The notes under the pieces are model-generated. The model made no database searches. It was not told the origin of the DNA and was given only the letters and a program-made list of their open reading frames with translations. A stretch of 64,000 bases of DNA. Source: Halosegnis marinus. Its GTDB lineage: Archaea; Halobacteriota; Halobacteria; Halobacteriales; Haloarculaceae. Made by a program: the position numbers and the translations under genes. Positions 50,033 to 58,141 of this stretch are shown here, piece by piece; the first letter of the stretch is position 1; every line of letters begins with the position of its first letter. The stretch is from contig NZ_CP119802.1 of NCBI RefSeq assembly GCF_029338355.1, positions 1,798,001 through 1,862,000 of the forward strand, in the 5' to 3' direction.

Positions 50033-52141
50033 ATGACCGACGACGACTTCCCGACCGACGCGCCCGCCGTGGTGACGTGCGGGCTGCCGTACGCGAACGG
50101 CGACCTGCACGTCGGCCACCTGCGGACGTACGTCAGCGGGGACGCGCTCTCCCGCGCGCTCCGACGGCTCGGCCAGGAGACGGCGTTCGTCTCCGGCTCC
50201 GACATGCACGGCACCCCTATCGCCGTCAACGCCGCGAAGGAGGGCGTCTCGCCCGAGGCGTTCGCGCTCGACTACCACGAGCAGTACGGGGCGACGTTCC
50301 CCCGCTTCAACGTCGAGTTCGACAACTACGGCCACACCGACGACGCGACGAACACGGACCTCACCCGCGACTTCGTCCGCTCGTGGGTCGAGCACGACCA
50401 CGTCTTCGAGAAGGAGATACCCGTCGCGTGGGACGCCGAGGAGGACCAGCCCCTGCCGGACCGCTACGTCGAGGGGACCTGCCCGTACTGCGGCGAGCAC
50501 GCCCGCGGCGACGAGTGCGACGAGGGGTGTCAGCGCCACCTCGAACCCGGCGAGATAGAGGACCCCGTCTCGACGCTCACCGGGAACCCGGCCGAGTACC
50601 GCGAGCGCGCCCACAAGTTCCTGCGCCTCGCCGACTTCCAGGAGTACCTGTCGGGCTTCCTCGACCGCCTCGAAGGCACCGACAACGCCCGGAACCAGCC
50701 CCGCGAGTGGGTCGAGGGCGAACTGCAGGACCTCTGTATCACCCGCGACATGGACTGGGGGGTCGACTACCCCGGCGAGGGCGCCGACGACCTCGTCCTC
50801 TACGTCTGGGTGGACGCGCCCATCGAGTACGTCGCGTCCACGAAGCAGTACGCCGAGCGCTCGGACTTCGACTGGGAGGCCGCGTGGAAACTCGGCGGCG
50901 AGGAGCGCCACGGCACCGCGTGGGACGACGACTGGACCGACGACGGGGGCGAACTCGTCCACGTCATCGGGCAGGACATCATCCAGCACCACACCGTGTT
51001 CTGGCCCGCGATGCTGCGCGGAGCCGGTTACAACGAGCCGCGCGCGGTGATGGCCTGCGGCTTCGTCAACCTCGCGGGGGAGGCCTTCTCCACGAGCCGG
51101 AACCGCGCGGTGTGGGCCGACGACTACCTCGACGCCGGCTTCCACCCCGACCTGTTCCGCTACCAGATCATCACCGGCTCCGAGTTCACCGCCGACGTGA
51201 ACTTCTCGTGGGACGCGCTCCAGGAGCGGACGAACAACGACCTCGTTGGCGCGCTCGGCAACTTCGTCTACCGGTCGCTGCTGTTCGCGGAGCGCAACTA
51301 CGGCGGCACCCCCGACGCCGACGTGAGCGACGAGGTCCGCGAACACATCGAGGGGGCCATCGGCGCGGTGCGCGAGGCCGTCAACGACTACTCGGTGCGC
51401 GGGCTGGGCGAGGCGCCCGTGGACCTCGCGCGGTTCGGCAACGAGTACATCCAGCGGAACGAGCCGTGGAAGCTCACCGACGACGACCCCGAGCGCGCGG
51501 CACAGGTCATCCGCGACTGCGTCCAGCTGTCGAAGGCGTGTGCCGTCCTGATGCAGCCGGTGCTCCCCGGCAAGGCCGCCGACCTGTGGGCCCAGCTCGA
51601 CGAGGACGGGAGCGTCCACGACACGACGCTCTCGGACGCGCTCGCGGCCCCCCCGGCCGAGTTCGGCGAGCCCTCGGAGCTGTTCGAGGGCATCGAGGAC
51701 GAGACGGTCGAGGCGCTCAACGAGGAGCTGGCGGCGCGCGCGGAGTCCGCGGAGGAAACCGACAGCGACGAGTCCGAGGGGGACGAGGAGGGCGACGTGA
51801 CCGACCTCGAACCCCTGACGGAGGAGCGCATCGGCTTCGACGACTTCGGCGACCTCGACCTCCGCGTCGGGGAGGTACTGGAGGCCGAGGGCATCGAGGG
51901 GGCCGACGACCTCGCCCGCCTCGAAGTCGATGTCGGCCACGAGGTGCGCCAGATCGTCGCGGGCATCAAGCAGCTCCACGACCTCGACGCCCTCCCGGGC
52001 ACGAAGGTCGTCGTCGTGGCGAACATGGAGCCGGCGGAGCTGTTCGGCGTCGAGTCGAACGGGATGGTGCTGGCCGCGGGCGAGCAGGCCGACCTGCTCA
52101 CCACCCACGGCGACGCGGTGCCGGGCACGAAGGTCCGGTAG
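50033..52141 (+). CDS. metG: Methionyl-tRNA synthetase
   Basis: The 702-residue class I enzyme has the HIGH-like HVGHLRTYV, the zinc knuckle CPYCGEHARGDECDEGCQRHL and the KMSKS-equivalent FSTSRNRAVW, in which the usual first Lys is replaced. The anticodon helical bundle is followed by an acidic linker and a C-terminal Trbp111-type tRNA-binding domain (DFGDLDLRVGEVLEAEGIEGADDLARLEVDVG ending VLAAGEQADLLTT). It starts at ATG 50033 with a Shine-Dalgarno site upstream, unlike most genes here. Confidence 0.95.
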   Translation: MTDDDFPTDAPAVVTCGLPYANGDLHVGHLRTYVSGDALSRALRRLGQETAFVSGSDMHGTPIAVNAAKEGVSPEAFALDYHEQYGATFPRFNVEFDNYGHTDDATNTDLTRDFVRSWVEHDHVFEKEIPVAWDAEEDQPLPDRYVEGTCPYCGEHARGDECDEGCQRHLEPGEIEDPVSTLTGNPAEYRERAHKFLRLADFQEYLSGFLDRLEGTDNARNQPREWVEGELQDLCITRDMDWGVDYPGEGADDLVLYVWVDAPIEYVASTKQYAERSDFDWEAAWKLGGEERHGTAWDDDWTDDGGELVHVIGQDIIQHHTVFWPAMLRGAGYNEPRAVMACGFVNLAGEAFSTSRNRAVWADDYLDAGFHPDLFRYQIITGSEFTADVNFSWDALQERTNNDLVGALGNFVYRSLLFAERNYGGTPDADVSDEVREHIEGAIGAVREAVNDYSVRGLGEAPVDLARFGNEYIQRNEPWKLTDDDPERAAQVIRDCVQLSKACAVLMQPVLPGKAADLWAQLDEDGSVHDTTLSDALAAPPAEFGEPSELFEGIEDETVEALNEELAARAESAEETDSDESEGDEEGDVTDLEPLTEERIGFDDFGDLDLRVGEVLEAEGIEGADDLARLEVDVGHEVRQIVAGIKQLHDLDALPGTKVVVVANMEPAELFGVESNGMVLAAGEQADLLTTHGDAVPGTKVR

Positions 52142-52179
52142 GGCGCGACCCTTTTCCGCCGCCCTCACGAACCACGGGT

Positions 52180-52449
52180 ATGAGCGACCGCGACGACCGG
52201 ACGGACGACCGCCGGGCCGACCCGCCGGGGGCGGACCGCGACCCCTGGGGGGACGACGGCGACGACGGCGACGGGGCCGACGACGCGCCGGGCGCGCTGA
52301 ACGTCGCCACGGAGGGCGAGTCCTTCCTCGGCGAGGAGCCGCCGGACCTCGAACCGCTGACGCCGGGCGAGGTGGACCCCGAGAACGCCTTCTTCGTCGC
52401 GCTGGGCGTCGCCTTCACGCTGTTCGTCGTCGCGACGGTCGTCCTGTAG
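52180..52449 (+). CDS. Small acidic protein with C-terminal membrane anchor
   Basis: The 89-residue protein has a very acidic, Gly/Asp-rich N-terminus, a short conserved-looking stretch (ATEGESFLGEEPPDLEPLTPGEVDPEN) and one C-terminal hydrophobic helix (AFFVALGVAFTLFVVATVVL), so it is likely tail-anchored with its bulk in the cytoplasm. Function unknown. TTTTCC at about 52152-52157 is near -27. It precedes nfeD by 38 bp. Confidence 0.75.
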   Translation: MSDRDDRTDDRRADPPGADRDPWGDDGDDGDGADDAPGALNVATEGESFLGEEPPDLEPLTPGEVDPENAFFVALGVAFTLFVVATVVL

Positions 52450-52487
52450 GGGCCAACCCTTAGGACGCGCCGACCCCTACGGAGGCT

Positions 52488-53063
52488 ATGGTCGAGATAC
52501 TGGGCCTGCCGCTCTCGCTGGTCCTGCTGCTCGTCGGCACGGGGCTGATGGTGGCGGAGGCGCTCGCGCCCGGCGCACACTTCATCGTGGTCGGGTCGGC
52601 GCTCACCGTCGCGGGGCTGGTCGGCCTGCTCGTGAGCCCCTTCCTCGGCCCCCTCACGCCGTTCGTCCTCGCGCTCGTGGTGCTCGTCGCGGGCGGGGCG
52701 ACGCTCGGCGCCTACCGCAAACTCGGCGTCGGGCAGGGTGGCGCGAGCAGCAAGACCTCGGACTCCGACTCGCTGCGCGGGCAGGTCGGCCGCGTCACGG
52801 AGCGGGTGACGGCGTCGGGCGGCGAGGTGAAGCTCGACGACGGCGGCTTCAACCCCTACTACCGCGCCCGGTCGATGGACGGCGAGATCGCCGAGGGCTC
52901 GGAGGTCATCGTCCTCGACCCCGGCGGGGGGAACGTCCTCACCGTCGCCGCGGCGGACGCGAGCGAGGACGAGATAGACCGCGAACTCAGACGCGCCAGG
53001 GAACAGCGGGCCCGCGAGGAGGAGGAGGAGCGCGAGCGCGACGGCGAGTCCGAGGCGGCCTGA
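52488..53063 (+). CDS. nfeD: NfeD family membrane protein
   Basis: The 191-residue protein has three hydrophobic segments, then an OB-fold of the NfeD C-terminus (DSLRGQVGRVTERVTASGGEVKLDDGGFNPYYRARSMDGEIAEGSEVIVLDPGGGNVLTV) and a Glu/Arg-rich tail. NfeD proteins work with the neighbouring stomatin-like protein in membrane microdomain organisation. It is 60 bp before the SPFH gene. Confidence 0.9.
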   Translation: MVEILGLPLSLVLLLVGTGLMVAEALAPGAHFIVVGSALTVAGLVGLLVSPFLGPLTPFVLALVVLVAGGATLGAYRKLGVGQGGASSKTSDSDSLRGQVGRVTERVTASGGEVKLDDGGFNPYYRARSMDGEIAEGSEVIVLDPGGGNVLTVAAADASEDEIDRELRRAREQRAREEEEERERDGESEAA

Positions 53064-53123
53064 CCCCGTCGCCGCCCCCGATTCCGGGGGAACCCTTATC
53101 ATGCGTTTCGCCCTAGTTCGGCT

Positions 53124-54293
53124 ATGCTGGTCCCACTCCAGATTGGCGGGTTGGTCGCGCCCGTCGTAGCCCTCGTACTGCTGACGCTCGCCGTCGTGAC
53201 GGTGTACAAGTCCGTCGTCATCGTCAACGCCTACGAGAAGAAGGCGCTGACGCGGTTCGGCGAGTACCAGAAACTGCTCGAACCGGGGTTCAACCTCGTC
53301 GTGCCGTTCGTCTCCGCGACGTACGCGTTCGACATGCGGACCCAGACGCTCGACGTGCCCCGACAGGAGGCCATCACGCGGGACAACTCGCCCGTCACCG
53401 CCGACGCCGTCGTCTACATCAAGGTGATGGACGCGAAGAAGGCGTTCCTCGAGGTGGACGACTACAAGCGCGCCGTCTCGAACCTCGCGCAGACGACCCT
53501 GCGCGCGGTACTGGGCGACATGGAACTCGACGACACGCTGAACAAGCGTCAGGAGATCAACGCGCGCATCCGCCGCGAACTGGACGAACCCACCGACGAG
53601 TGGGGCGTCCGGGTCGAGAGCGTCGAGGTCCGCGAGGTCAACCCCTCGCAGGACGTCCAGCAGGCGATGGAGCAGCAGACCTCCGCCGAGCGCCGCCGCC
53701 GCGCCATGATTCTGGAGGCGCAGGGTGAGCGCCGCTCCGCCGTCGAGACCGCGGAGGGTGACAAGCAGTCGAACATCATCCGCGCGCAGGGTGAGAAGCA
53801 GTCGCAGATCCTCGAAGCGCAGGGTGACGCCATCTCGACCGTGCTGCGCGCGAAGTCCGCCGAGTCGATGGGCGAGCGCGCCGTCATCGACAAGGGGATG
53901 GAGACGCTCGCGGAGATCGGCACCTCCGACTCCACGACGTTCGTCCTCCCGCAGGAGCTCACGAGCCTCGTCGGCCGCTACGGCAAGCACATGACCGGGT
54001 CCGACGTGAAGGAGACCGAGGGCGTGCTCGACTCGATGGACTTCGACGCCGAGACCCGCGAGATGCTCGGCCTCGACGACATCGAGGAGATACTCGGCCA
54101 GATAGACGCCGACGCCGAGATGGACCTCGAGAAGATGGAGGCCGAGGCGGAGGCCATCAAGGCCGGCGAGGACACGGCCGACATCAAGAGCGCCGACGAG
54201 GTCATCTCCGAGATGGACGCCGACGTGGACGACGAGACGGCCGCGGAGATGCGGGAGGCGATGGACTCCGAGGCGGAAACGGAGACGGAGTAG
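53124..54293 (+). CDS. SPFH domain (stomatin/prohibitin-like) protein
   Basis: The 389-residue protein has one N-terminal membrane segment, the SPFH domain (VVIVNAYEKKALTRFGEYQKLLEPGFNLVVPF; TQTLDVPRQEAITRDNSPVTADAVVYIKVMD; VRVESVEVREVNPSQDVQQAM), a coiled-coil region with tandem EAQGE/ARGE-like repeats (ILEAQGERRSA; IIRAQGEKQSQ; ILEAQGDAIST) and an acidic C-terminal region of about 100 residues. It oligomerises at membranes; with NfeD it forms a conserved pair. Confidence 0.93.
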   Translation: MLVPLQIGGLVAPVVALVLLTLAVVTVYKSVVIVNAYEKKALTRFGEYQKLLEPGFNLVVPFVSATYAFDMRTQTLDVPRQEAITRDNSPVTADAVVYIKVMDAKKAFLEVDDYKRAVSNLAQTTLRAVLGDMELDDTLNKRQEINARIRRELDEPTDEWGVRVESVEVREVNPSQDVQQAMEQQTSAERRRRAMILEAQGERRSAVETAEGDKQSNIIRAQGEKQSQILEAQGDAISTVLRAKSAESMGERAVIDKGMETLAEIGTSDSTTFVLPQELTSLVGRYGKHMTGSDVKETEGVLDSMDFDAETREMLGLDDIEEILGQIDADAEMDLEKMEAEAEAIKAGEDTADIKSADEVISEMDADVDDETAAEMREAMDSEAETETE

Positions 54294-54330
54294 GCGAAGC
54301 GTTTTACCCGGCGACTCCCCACGCTCGCGT

Positions 54331-54936
54331 ATGGACGGCGTCGACGAGAGCAAACGCGCCACGCTGAAGCGCTTCGCCGCCATCGGGGCGGTGTCGCCGC
54401 TGGCGCGCCTCTCCGGCGACGACGCGGGCGACTCGGACGCCCGCGACGCCATTCTCGGCTACCTCTCGACGACGCCCGGCGCGCACTTCTCGAAGCTCCG
54501 CGACGACCTCCGCCTGGGGACGGGCGAGAGCCAACACCACCTCAAGCGCCTCGAACGCGACGGGGCCGTCGAGTCGGTGAAGGACGGCGACTACCGGCGC
54601 TACTTCCCCGCCGGTCGCTTCTCGGCGTTCGAGCGCCGCGCGGTCGGCTACCTCCGGCGGGACACGGCCCGGGGGATGGTGCTCGCGCTGTTGCGCGACC
54701 CGGACGCGACCGGCAAGGAACTCGCCGACCGGCTCGGCGTCTCGCGGCCGACGGTGAGCCGCTACGCGAAGGAGTTGGAGTCGGCCGGACTGCTGGCGCG
54801 CGACGACGGCTACGCGCTCGCGCGCCCGGAGGAACTGCTCGTGCTCGTGGTTCGGTACGCGGACTCGTTCGGCGACGACGCCGCCGCGCTGGCCGACGAC
54901 GCGGCCGACCTCGTCGCCTACGACCCTACAGAGTGA
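54331..54936 (+). CDS. Transcriptional regulator with two winged-helix domains
   Basis: The 201-residue protein has a wHTH at about residues 37-95 (RDAILGYLSTTPGAHFSKLRDDLRLGTGESQHHLKRLERDGAVESVKDG) and a second at about 110-165 (GMVLALLRDPDATGKELADRLGVSRPTVSRYAKELESAGLL). Tandem wHTH proteins of this kind regulate transcription in haloarchaea; targets unknown. The 3' end overlaps the DUF7123 gene by 11 bp in convergent orientation. Confidence 0.87.
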   Translation: MDGVDESKRATLKRFAAIGAVSPLARLSGDDAGDSDARDAILGYLSTTPGAHFSKLRDDLRLGTGESQHHLKRLERDGAVESVKDGDYRRYFPAGRFSAFERRAVGYLRRDTARGMVLALLRDPDATGKELADRLGVSRPTVSRYAKELESAGLLARDDGYALARPEELLVLVVRYADSFGDDAAALADDAADLVAYDPTE

Positions 54937-55168
54937 CCTTCCAGGTCGTCCCCGACGAGTAGCCCCACTTCTCGACGGCCACGTCGAACTCGCCCTCGCG
55001 GATGGCCGTCATGTTCGTGCCGACCTCCTTGGCGGACATGTCGAGCGCGTCGCCGATGAGCCGCGACTTGAAGTAGGTCTTCGTCGCGGCGTTGTCGCGC
55101 AGGTACGCGAGGATGCGCTGCTGTTTGTCGCTCAGGGTCGGGGTCGCGGCCGCCGTGGTGGCGCTCAT
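54926..55168 (-). CDS. DUF7123 family small wHTH-like protein
   Basis: The 80-residue protein has LSDKQQRILAYLRDNAATKTYFKSRLIGDALDMSAKEVGTNM, a compact winged-helix pattern of the haloarchaeal DUF7123 family, ending in EKWGYSSGTTWKVTL. It may bind DNA, but no function is known. An inverted repeat CGTGGGA-CGGAC-TCCCACG (55173-55191) lies directly upstream of the start at 55168. Confidence 0.85.
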   Translation of the reverse strand: MSATTAAATPTLSDKQQRILAYLRDNAATKTYFKSRLIGDALDMSAKEVGTNMTAIREGEFDVAVEKWGYSSGTTWKVTL

Positions 55169-55172
55169 GTCT

Positions 55173-55191
55173 CGTGGGACGGACTCCCACG
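55173..55191. promoter_or_regulatory. Inverted repeat at the DUF7123 gene start
   Basis: CGTGGGA and TCCCACG are perfect 7-bp arms around CGGAC, covering about -5 to -23 of the minus-strand gene, overlapping the expected transcription start just downstream of the TATA-like CCCTTTCCC (about 55193-55201). Repressor site or RNA hairpin are both possible. Confidence 0.4.
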
Positions 55192-55302
55192 GGAAAGGGG
55201 GTTTGGTACGCACGGGTAATCGGTCGCTGTCGTGCGGTTTCGAGTTCGTCGCTCGCCGCGATACCGCGCTGGTCGCCCCGGCTTGGTACGCGAGCGAAAC
55301 GG

Positions 55303-55707
55303 CTACTCGATGACCTCGCCGACCGCGAAGTTGGACTTCACCTCGGTCACCTCTATCTTGACGCGCTCGCCGATCTCGGTGTCCGGGACGATGATGACGT
55401 AGCCCCGCTCGACCCGCGCGATGCCGTCGCCCTGCTTGCCGATGTCCTCTATCTCGACGTAGCGCATCTCGCCGCGCTCCACCGGCGGCTGCGGCCCGTC
55501 GGTCGTCGTCGTCGCGGGGTCGTCGTCCGCCTCCTCGACCTCCGCGGCTTCGCCGTCGCCGGCCGCGATGAGCGCGACGCGGTACGTCTCGCCGGGGTCG
55601 ACCGCGCCCGTCTCTATCTCCCGCTTCGGTATCTCGACCGTGTAGCTCTCGCCGTCGTCCTCGATAGTAGCGCTGAACAGACAGAGGAGTTTGTCGGAAA
55701 TCTCCAT
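55303..55707 (-). CDS. TRAM domain protein
   Basis: The 134-residue protein ends in a TRAM domain (YVEIEDIGKQGDGIARVERGYVIIVPDTEIGERVKIEVTEVKSNFAVGEVI), a beta-barrel RNA-binding module. The N-terminal half starts MEISDKLLCLFSATIED and is followed by an acidic linker. Small archaeal TRAM proteins act as RNA chaperones in cold response in some species. The start is ATG 55707. Confidence 0.88.
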   Translation of the reverse strand: MEISDKLLCLFSATIEDDGESYTVEIPKREIETGAVDPGETYRVALIAAGDGEAAEVEEADDDPATTTTDGPQPPVERGEMRYVEIEDIGKQGDGIARVERGYVIIVPDTEIGERVKIEVTEVKSNFAVGEVIE

Positions 55708-55743
55708 AGACGTACCACGTGTCACGCCGCTCCGATAAATTTC

Positions 55744-56433
55744 TTACCGGGAATCGCCGTCGTTTCCGGCCGTGTAGGGGGTCCCGTCCGCGCGTTTCGC
55801 CCCCTCGGAGTCGTGGACAACGACCTCGCCGGGGCCGGGCGAGACGGACTCGTAGTTGTCGCGGACGCCGACGGCCTCCTCCAACTCCCGGACGGCGCGC
55901 TCTTTCAACGCCGCGGCGAGTTCCTCCGCCTCCGCCCGCGAGATGTCGCGCCCGAGGCCCTCGCACTCGTGTGCGCGGACCATCCCCGCCGAATCGACGG
56001 TCTCCCCCATCGGCTGGGAGGTGCCCCCGAGCGCGACGGAGAAGGGGTAGGTGCGACAGATGAGCGGCCGGTCGTCGTGGACCGTACACGCGCCCTCGCC
56101 GTCGGACTCGGCGTAGAAGGCGCAGTCGCCGCAGGCGTCGGTTTGCAGCGCCCACTCGAACGTCTCGCCCGCCGGCCCGTCGTCGCCCTCGGTCAGGCCG
56201 TACGGCATCGGGCGGGCCACGTCCCGGAAGTCGTAGTCCCCCGCGTCCTGTAGGTCGCGTATCTCGTCGGGGAACACGGTCGCCGTGTGGGGTTCTTCCC
56301 CGTCGTCGCCGTCGGTCGCCTTGCAACAGGCCCCACAGCGGGTACACTCGAAGCCGATGGACTCGACGGCGTCGGCCAGCGCGTCGGTATCGAGCGCGCG
56401 GGCGCGTTCGAGTTCGGCCTCCAGGCTCTCCAT
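55744..56433 (-). CDS. YkgJ family Cys cluster (Fe-S/zinc) protein
   Basis: The 229-residue protein has FECTRCGACCK near residue 29 and a second Cys set (DACGDCAFYAESDGEGACTVHDDRPLICRTYPF), the YkgJ cysteine cluster CxxCxxCC...C, which probably binds an Fe-S cluster or zinc. The rest is acidic and helical (AEAEELAAALKERAVRELEEAVG). Function unknown. Start ATG 56433. Confidence 0.88.
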   Translation of the reverse strand: MESLEAELERARALDTDALADAVESIGFECTRCGACCKATDGDDGEEPHTATVFPDEIRDLQDAGDYDFRDVARPMPYGLTEGDDGPAGETFEWALQTDACGDCAFYAESDGEGACTVHDDRPLICRTYPFSVALGGTSQPMGETVDSAGMVRAHECEGLGRDISRAEAEELAAALKERAVRELEEAVGVRDNYESVSPGPGEVVVHDSEGAKRADGTPYTAGNDGDSR

Positions 56434-56469
56434 ACAGGGGCTTGGGACCGACGCGCAGAAACCTTCCGG

Positions 56470-56871
56470 CTATCCGGAGTGGGCGACGGAGTCGGGTGCG
56501 ATGCGGACGAGCACGCGCTCGCCGTCCTCCTCGCCGTGGTGGGGGTACTCCTCGACGTCCATGTACCGCCGCGCCAGCGCGTCGATGTGCTCGACCGCCC
56601 CCTCGGTGGTGAGTTCCGCCTCGCCGCGCACGGAGAGGTAGCGGTAGCCGTCGTCCGGGTCGGTCATGCTGACGGCGACGCGCGGGTCGTGCCGGATGTT
56701 CTTCTCCTTGCGCCGCCCCCGTGCGGTGTTGACGAGCACTTCCCCGGTGTCCTCGTCGTAGTCCACCCAGACGGGCGTCGTCTGCGGCCCGCCGTCGGGC
56801 ATCAGGGTCGTGACGTGTGCGAAGGTGCGTCGCTCGAACAGGTCGTGGAAGGACTCGGGTATCTCGGCCAT
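56470..56871 (-). CDS. Pyridoxamine 5'-phosphate oxidase-like (PPOX) F420-type protein
   Basis: The 133-residue protein is a split beta-barrel of the PPOX family: HVTTLMPDGGPQTTPVWVDYDEDTGEVLVNTARGRRKEKNIRHDPRVAVSM. TARGRRKEKNI is the cofactor-binding motif of the F420-dependent branch. It may reduce F420-linked substrates; the exact reaction is unknown. Start ATG 56871, divergent from the wHTH gene. Confidence 0.87.
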   Translation of the reverse strand: MAEIPESFHDLFERRTFAHVTTLMPDGGPQTTPVWVDYDEDTGEVLVNTARGRRKEKNIRHDPRVAVSMTDPDDGYRYLSVRGEAELTTEGAVEHIDALARRYMDVEEYPHHGEEDGERVLVRIAPDSVAHSG

Positions 56872-56941
56872 ACCGTCGGGTCGCCCGCCGGCCTCAAAGA
56901 GCCTGCCCCGGCGGCCGCGGCAAGATATGACGGCCGATTTT

Positions 56942-56960
56942 GTATAAGGGTGCCTTATAC
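56942..56960. promoter_or_regulatory. 19-bp perfect inverted repeat upstream of the wHTH regulator
   Basis: GTATAAGG-GTG-CCTTATAC has 8-bp perfect arms. It lies 74 bp before the wHTH start, upstream of the TATA-like ATATAGG (56993-56999), and 71 bp before the divergent PPOX gene start. TATAAG appears on both strands, so it could be the operator of the adjacent wHTH regulator or a pair of opposing core promoters, or both at once. Confidence 0.5.
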
Positions 56961-57033
56961 TCTTGGGGTAGTATGTACTGTTATGACGCACATATAGGGA
57001 ACACTTACCACCCGTGACGGGGTCGTCCGGGGT

Positions 57034-57306
57034 ATGAGCGCGACCACTGAGAAGTCCACGTCCGACACGCCGATGTCGGACCCCGAGTTCCGCGACCGCC
57101 TCCGCGAACTGCCCCCGAGCGCCAAGCTCGTCGCCACCGTCCTCGACGGCTCCAGCCCGCTCTCGCAGGGCCAGCTTGCGGAGGAGTCGCTCCTCCCGGA
57201 CCGGACCGTCCGCTACGCCCTGAACCGGCTGGAGGAGGAGGACCTCGTCGAGTCGCGGTACAGCTTCCACGACGCGCGCAAGCAGGTCTACTTCCTCGCC
57301 AACTAA
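57034..57306 (+). CDS. TrmB/MarR-like winged-helix regulator
   Basis: The 90-residue protein is a single wHTH: LPPSAKLVATVLDGSSPLSQGQLAEESLLPDRTVRYALNRLEEEDLVESRYSFHDARKQVYFL. It resembles short haloarchaeal TrmB/MarR-like regulators related to OxsR, but has no Cys, so it should not be a thiol switch. An inverted repeat lies at 56942-56960. Start ATG 57034; an MBL hydrolase gene follows 25 bp downstream, probably in the same operon. Confidence 0.88.
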   Translation: MSATTEKSTSDTPMSDPEFRDRLRELPPSAKLVATVLDGSSPLSQGQLAEESLLPDRTVRYALNRLEEEDLVESRYSFHDARKQVYFLAN

Positions 57307-57331
57307 GCCGCCGGGGGGCCGACGGTCGACC

Positions 57332-58096
57332 GTGACCGTCACCCGGATTCCCGTACCTCACGACCGCGTCCCGCACGGCGCGGTCAACGCCTACGTCGTC
57401 GAGCGCGGCGGCCGCGCCGTCCTCGTGGACCCGCCCGAGCGCCACCCGGACATCGACGCCGCGGTGCCCGCCGACCTCGACGCCGTCGCCGTCACCCACC
57501 ACCACCCCGACCACGCCGGCGGGGTCGCCCACTACGCCCGCGAGACGGGCGCGACGGTGTGGGGTCGCGCCGGCCGCGAGCGCGCCTTCGAGGCCGCGAC
57601 CGGCGTCGCCCCCGACCGGACCTTCCGGGAGGGAACGGACATCGCCGACACGCTCGCCGTTCTCGACACCCCCGGCCACGCGCCCGAACACGTCGGGTTC
57701 TCGACCCCCGAGGGCCTGCTCGGCGGCGACCTCGCCGTCGCCGAGGGGTCGGTCGCCGTCGCCGCGCCCGAGGGTGACCTGCGGGCGTATCTGACCTCCC
57801 TGCGCCGAGTTCGGACCCGGAGTCCCGACCGCATCTATCCCGGTCACGGCCCCGTCATCGAGGACCCGCGCGCGACCTGTGAACGACTCGTCCGCCACCG
57901 CCTCGACCGCGAGCGGCGGGTGCTGGCCGCGATACGCGAGGGCGCGGACACGCTCGACGCCGTGACCGAGGCGGCCTACGAGAAGGACGTGTCGGCGGTG
58001 TGGGAGATGGCCGTCGCCACCGTCGCGGCCCACGTCGAGAAACTGGCCGTGGAGGGGCGCGTCCGCCGCGACGGCGACCGGGTCCGTCCGACCTGA
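57332..58096 (+). CDS. Metallo-beta-lactamase fold hydrolase
   Basis: The 254-residue protein starts at GTG 57332 and has the metal motif THHHPDHAGG, TPGHAPEHVGFSTPEGLLGGD and the later IYPGHGPVIEDP, a glyoxalase II/LACTB2-like MBL fold. The C-terminal third has a small helical domain (LDAVTEAAYEKDVSAVWEMAVATVAAHVEKLAVEGRVRRDG), typical of LACTB2-type proteins. Substrate unknown. It follows a wHTH regulator with 25 bp. Confidence 0.88.
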   Translation: MTVTRIPVPHDRVPHGAVNAYVVERGGRAVLVDPPERHPDIDAAVPADLDAVAVTHHHPDHAGGVAHYARETGATVWGRAGRERAFEAATGVAPDRTFREGTDIADTLAVLDTPGHAPEHVGFSTPEGLLGGDLAVAEGSVAVAAPEGDLRAYLTSLRRVRTRSPDRIYPGHGPVIEDPRATCERLVRHRLDRERRVLAAIREGADTLDAVTEAAYEKDVSAVWEMAVATVAAHVEKLAVEGRVRRDGDRVRPT

Positions 58097-58141
58097 CGGT
58101 CTTCAATACGTTCTTAAGCGCGCGGGTGGCAGTCGGCGGTA

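Noticed and set aside
49800-50036. 78-codon frame ahead of metG
   Set aside because: Arg-rich, no homology. Only its last 20 codons, with a separate start at 49977, are kept as a possible upstream ORF.
52240-52275. GAC/GGC-rich short repeat in the small anchored protein gene
   Set aside because: Explained by the acidic Asp/Gly linker common in halophilic proteins.
53721-53830. Tandem DNA repeats in the SPFH gene
   Set aside because: The repeats follow the protein's coiled-coil EAQGE units, expected for this family and not a mobile or regulatory repeat.
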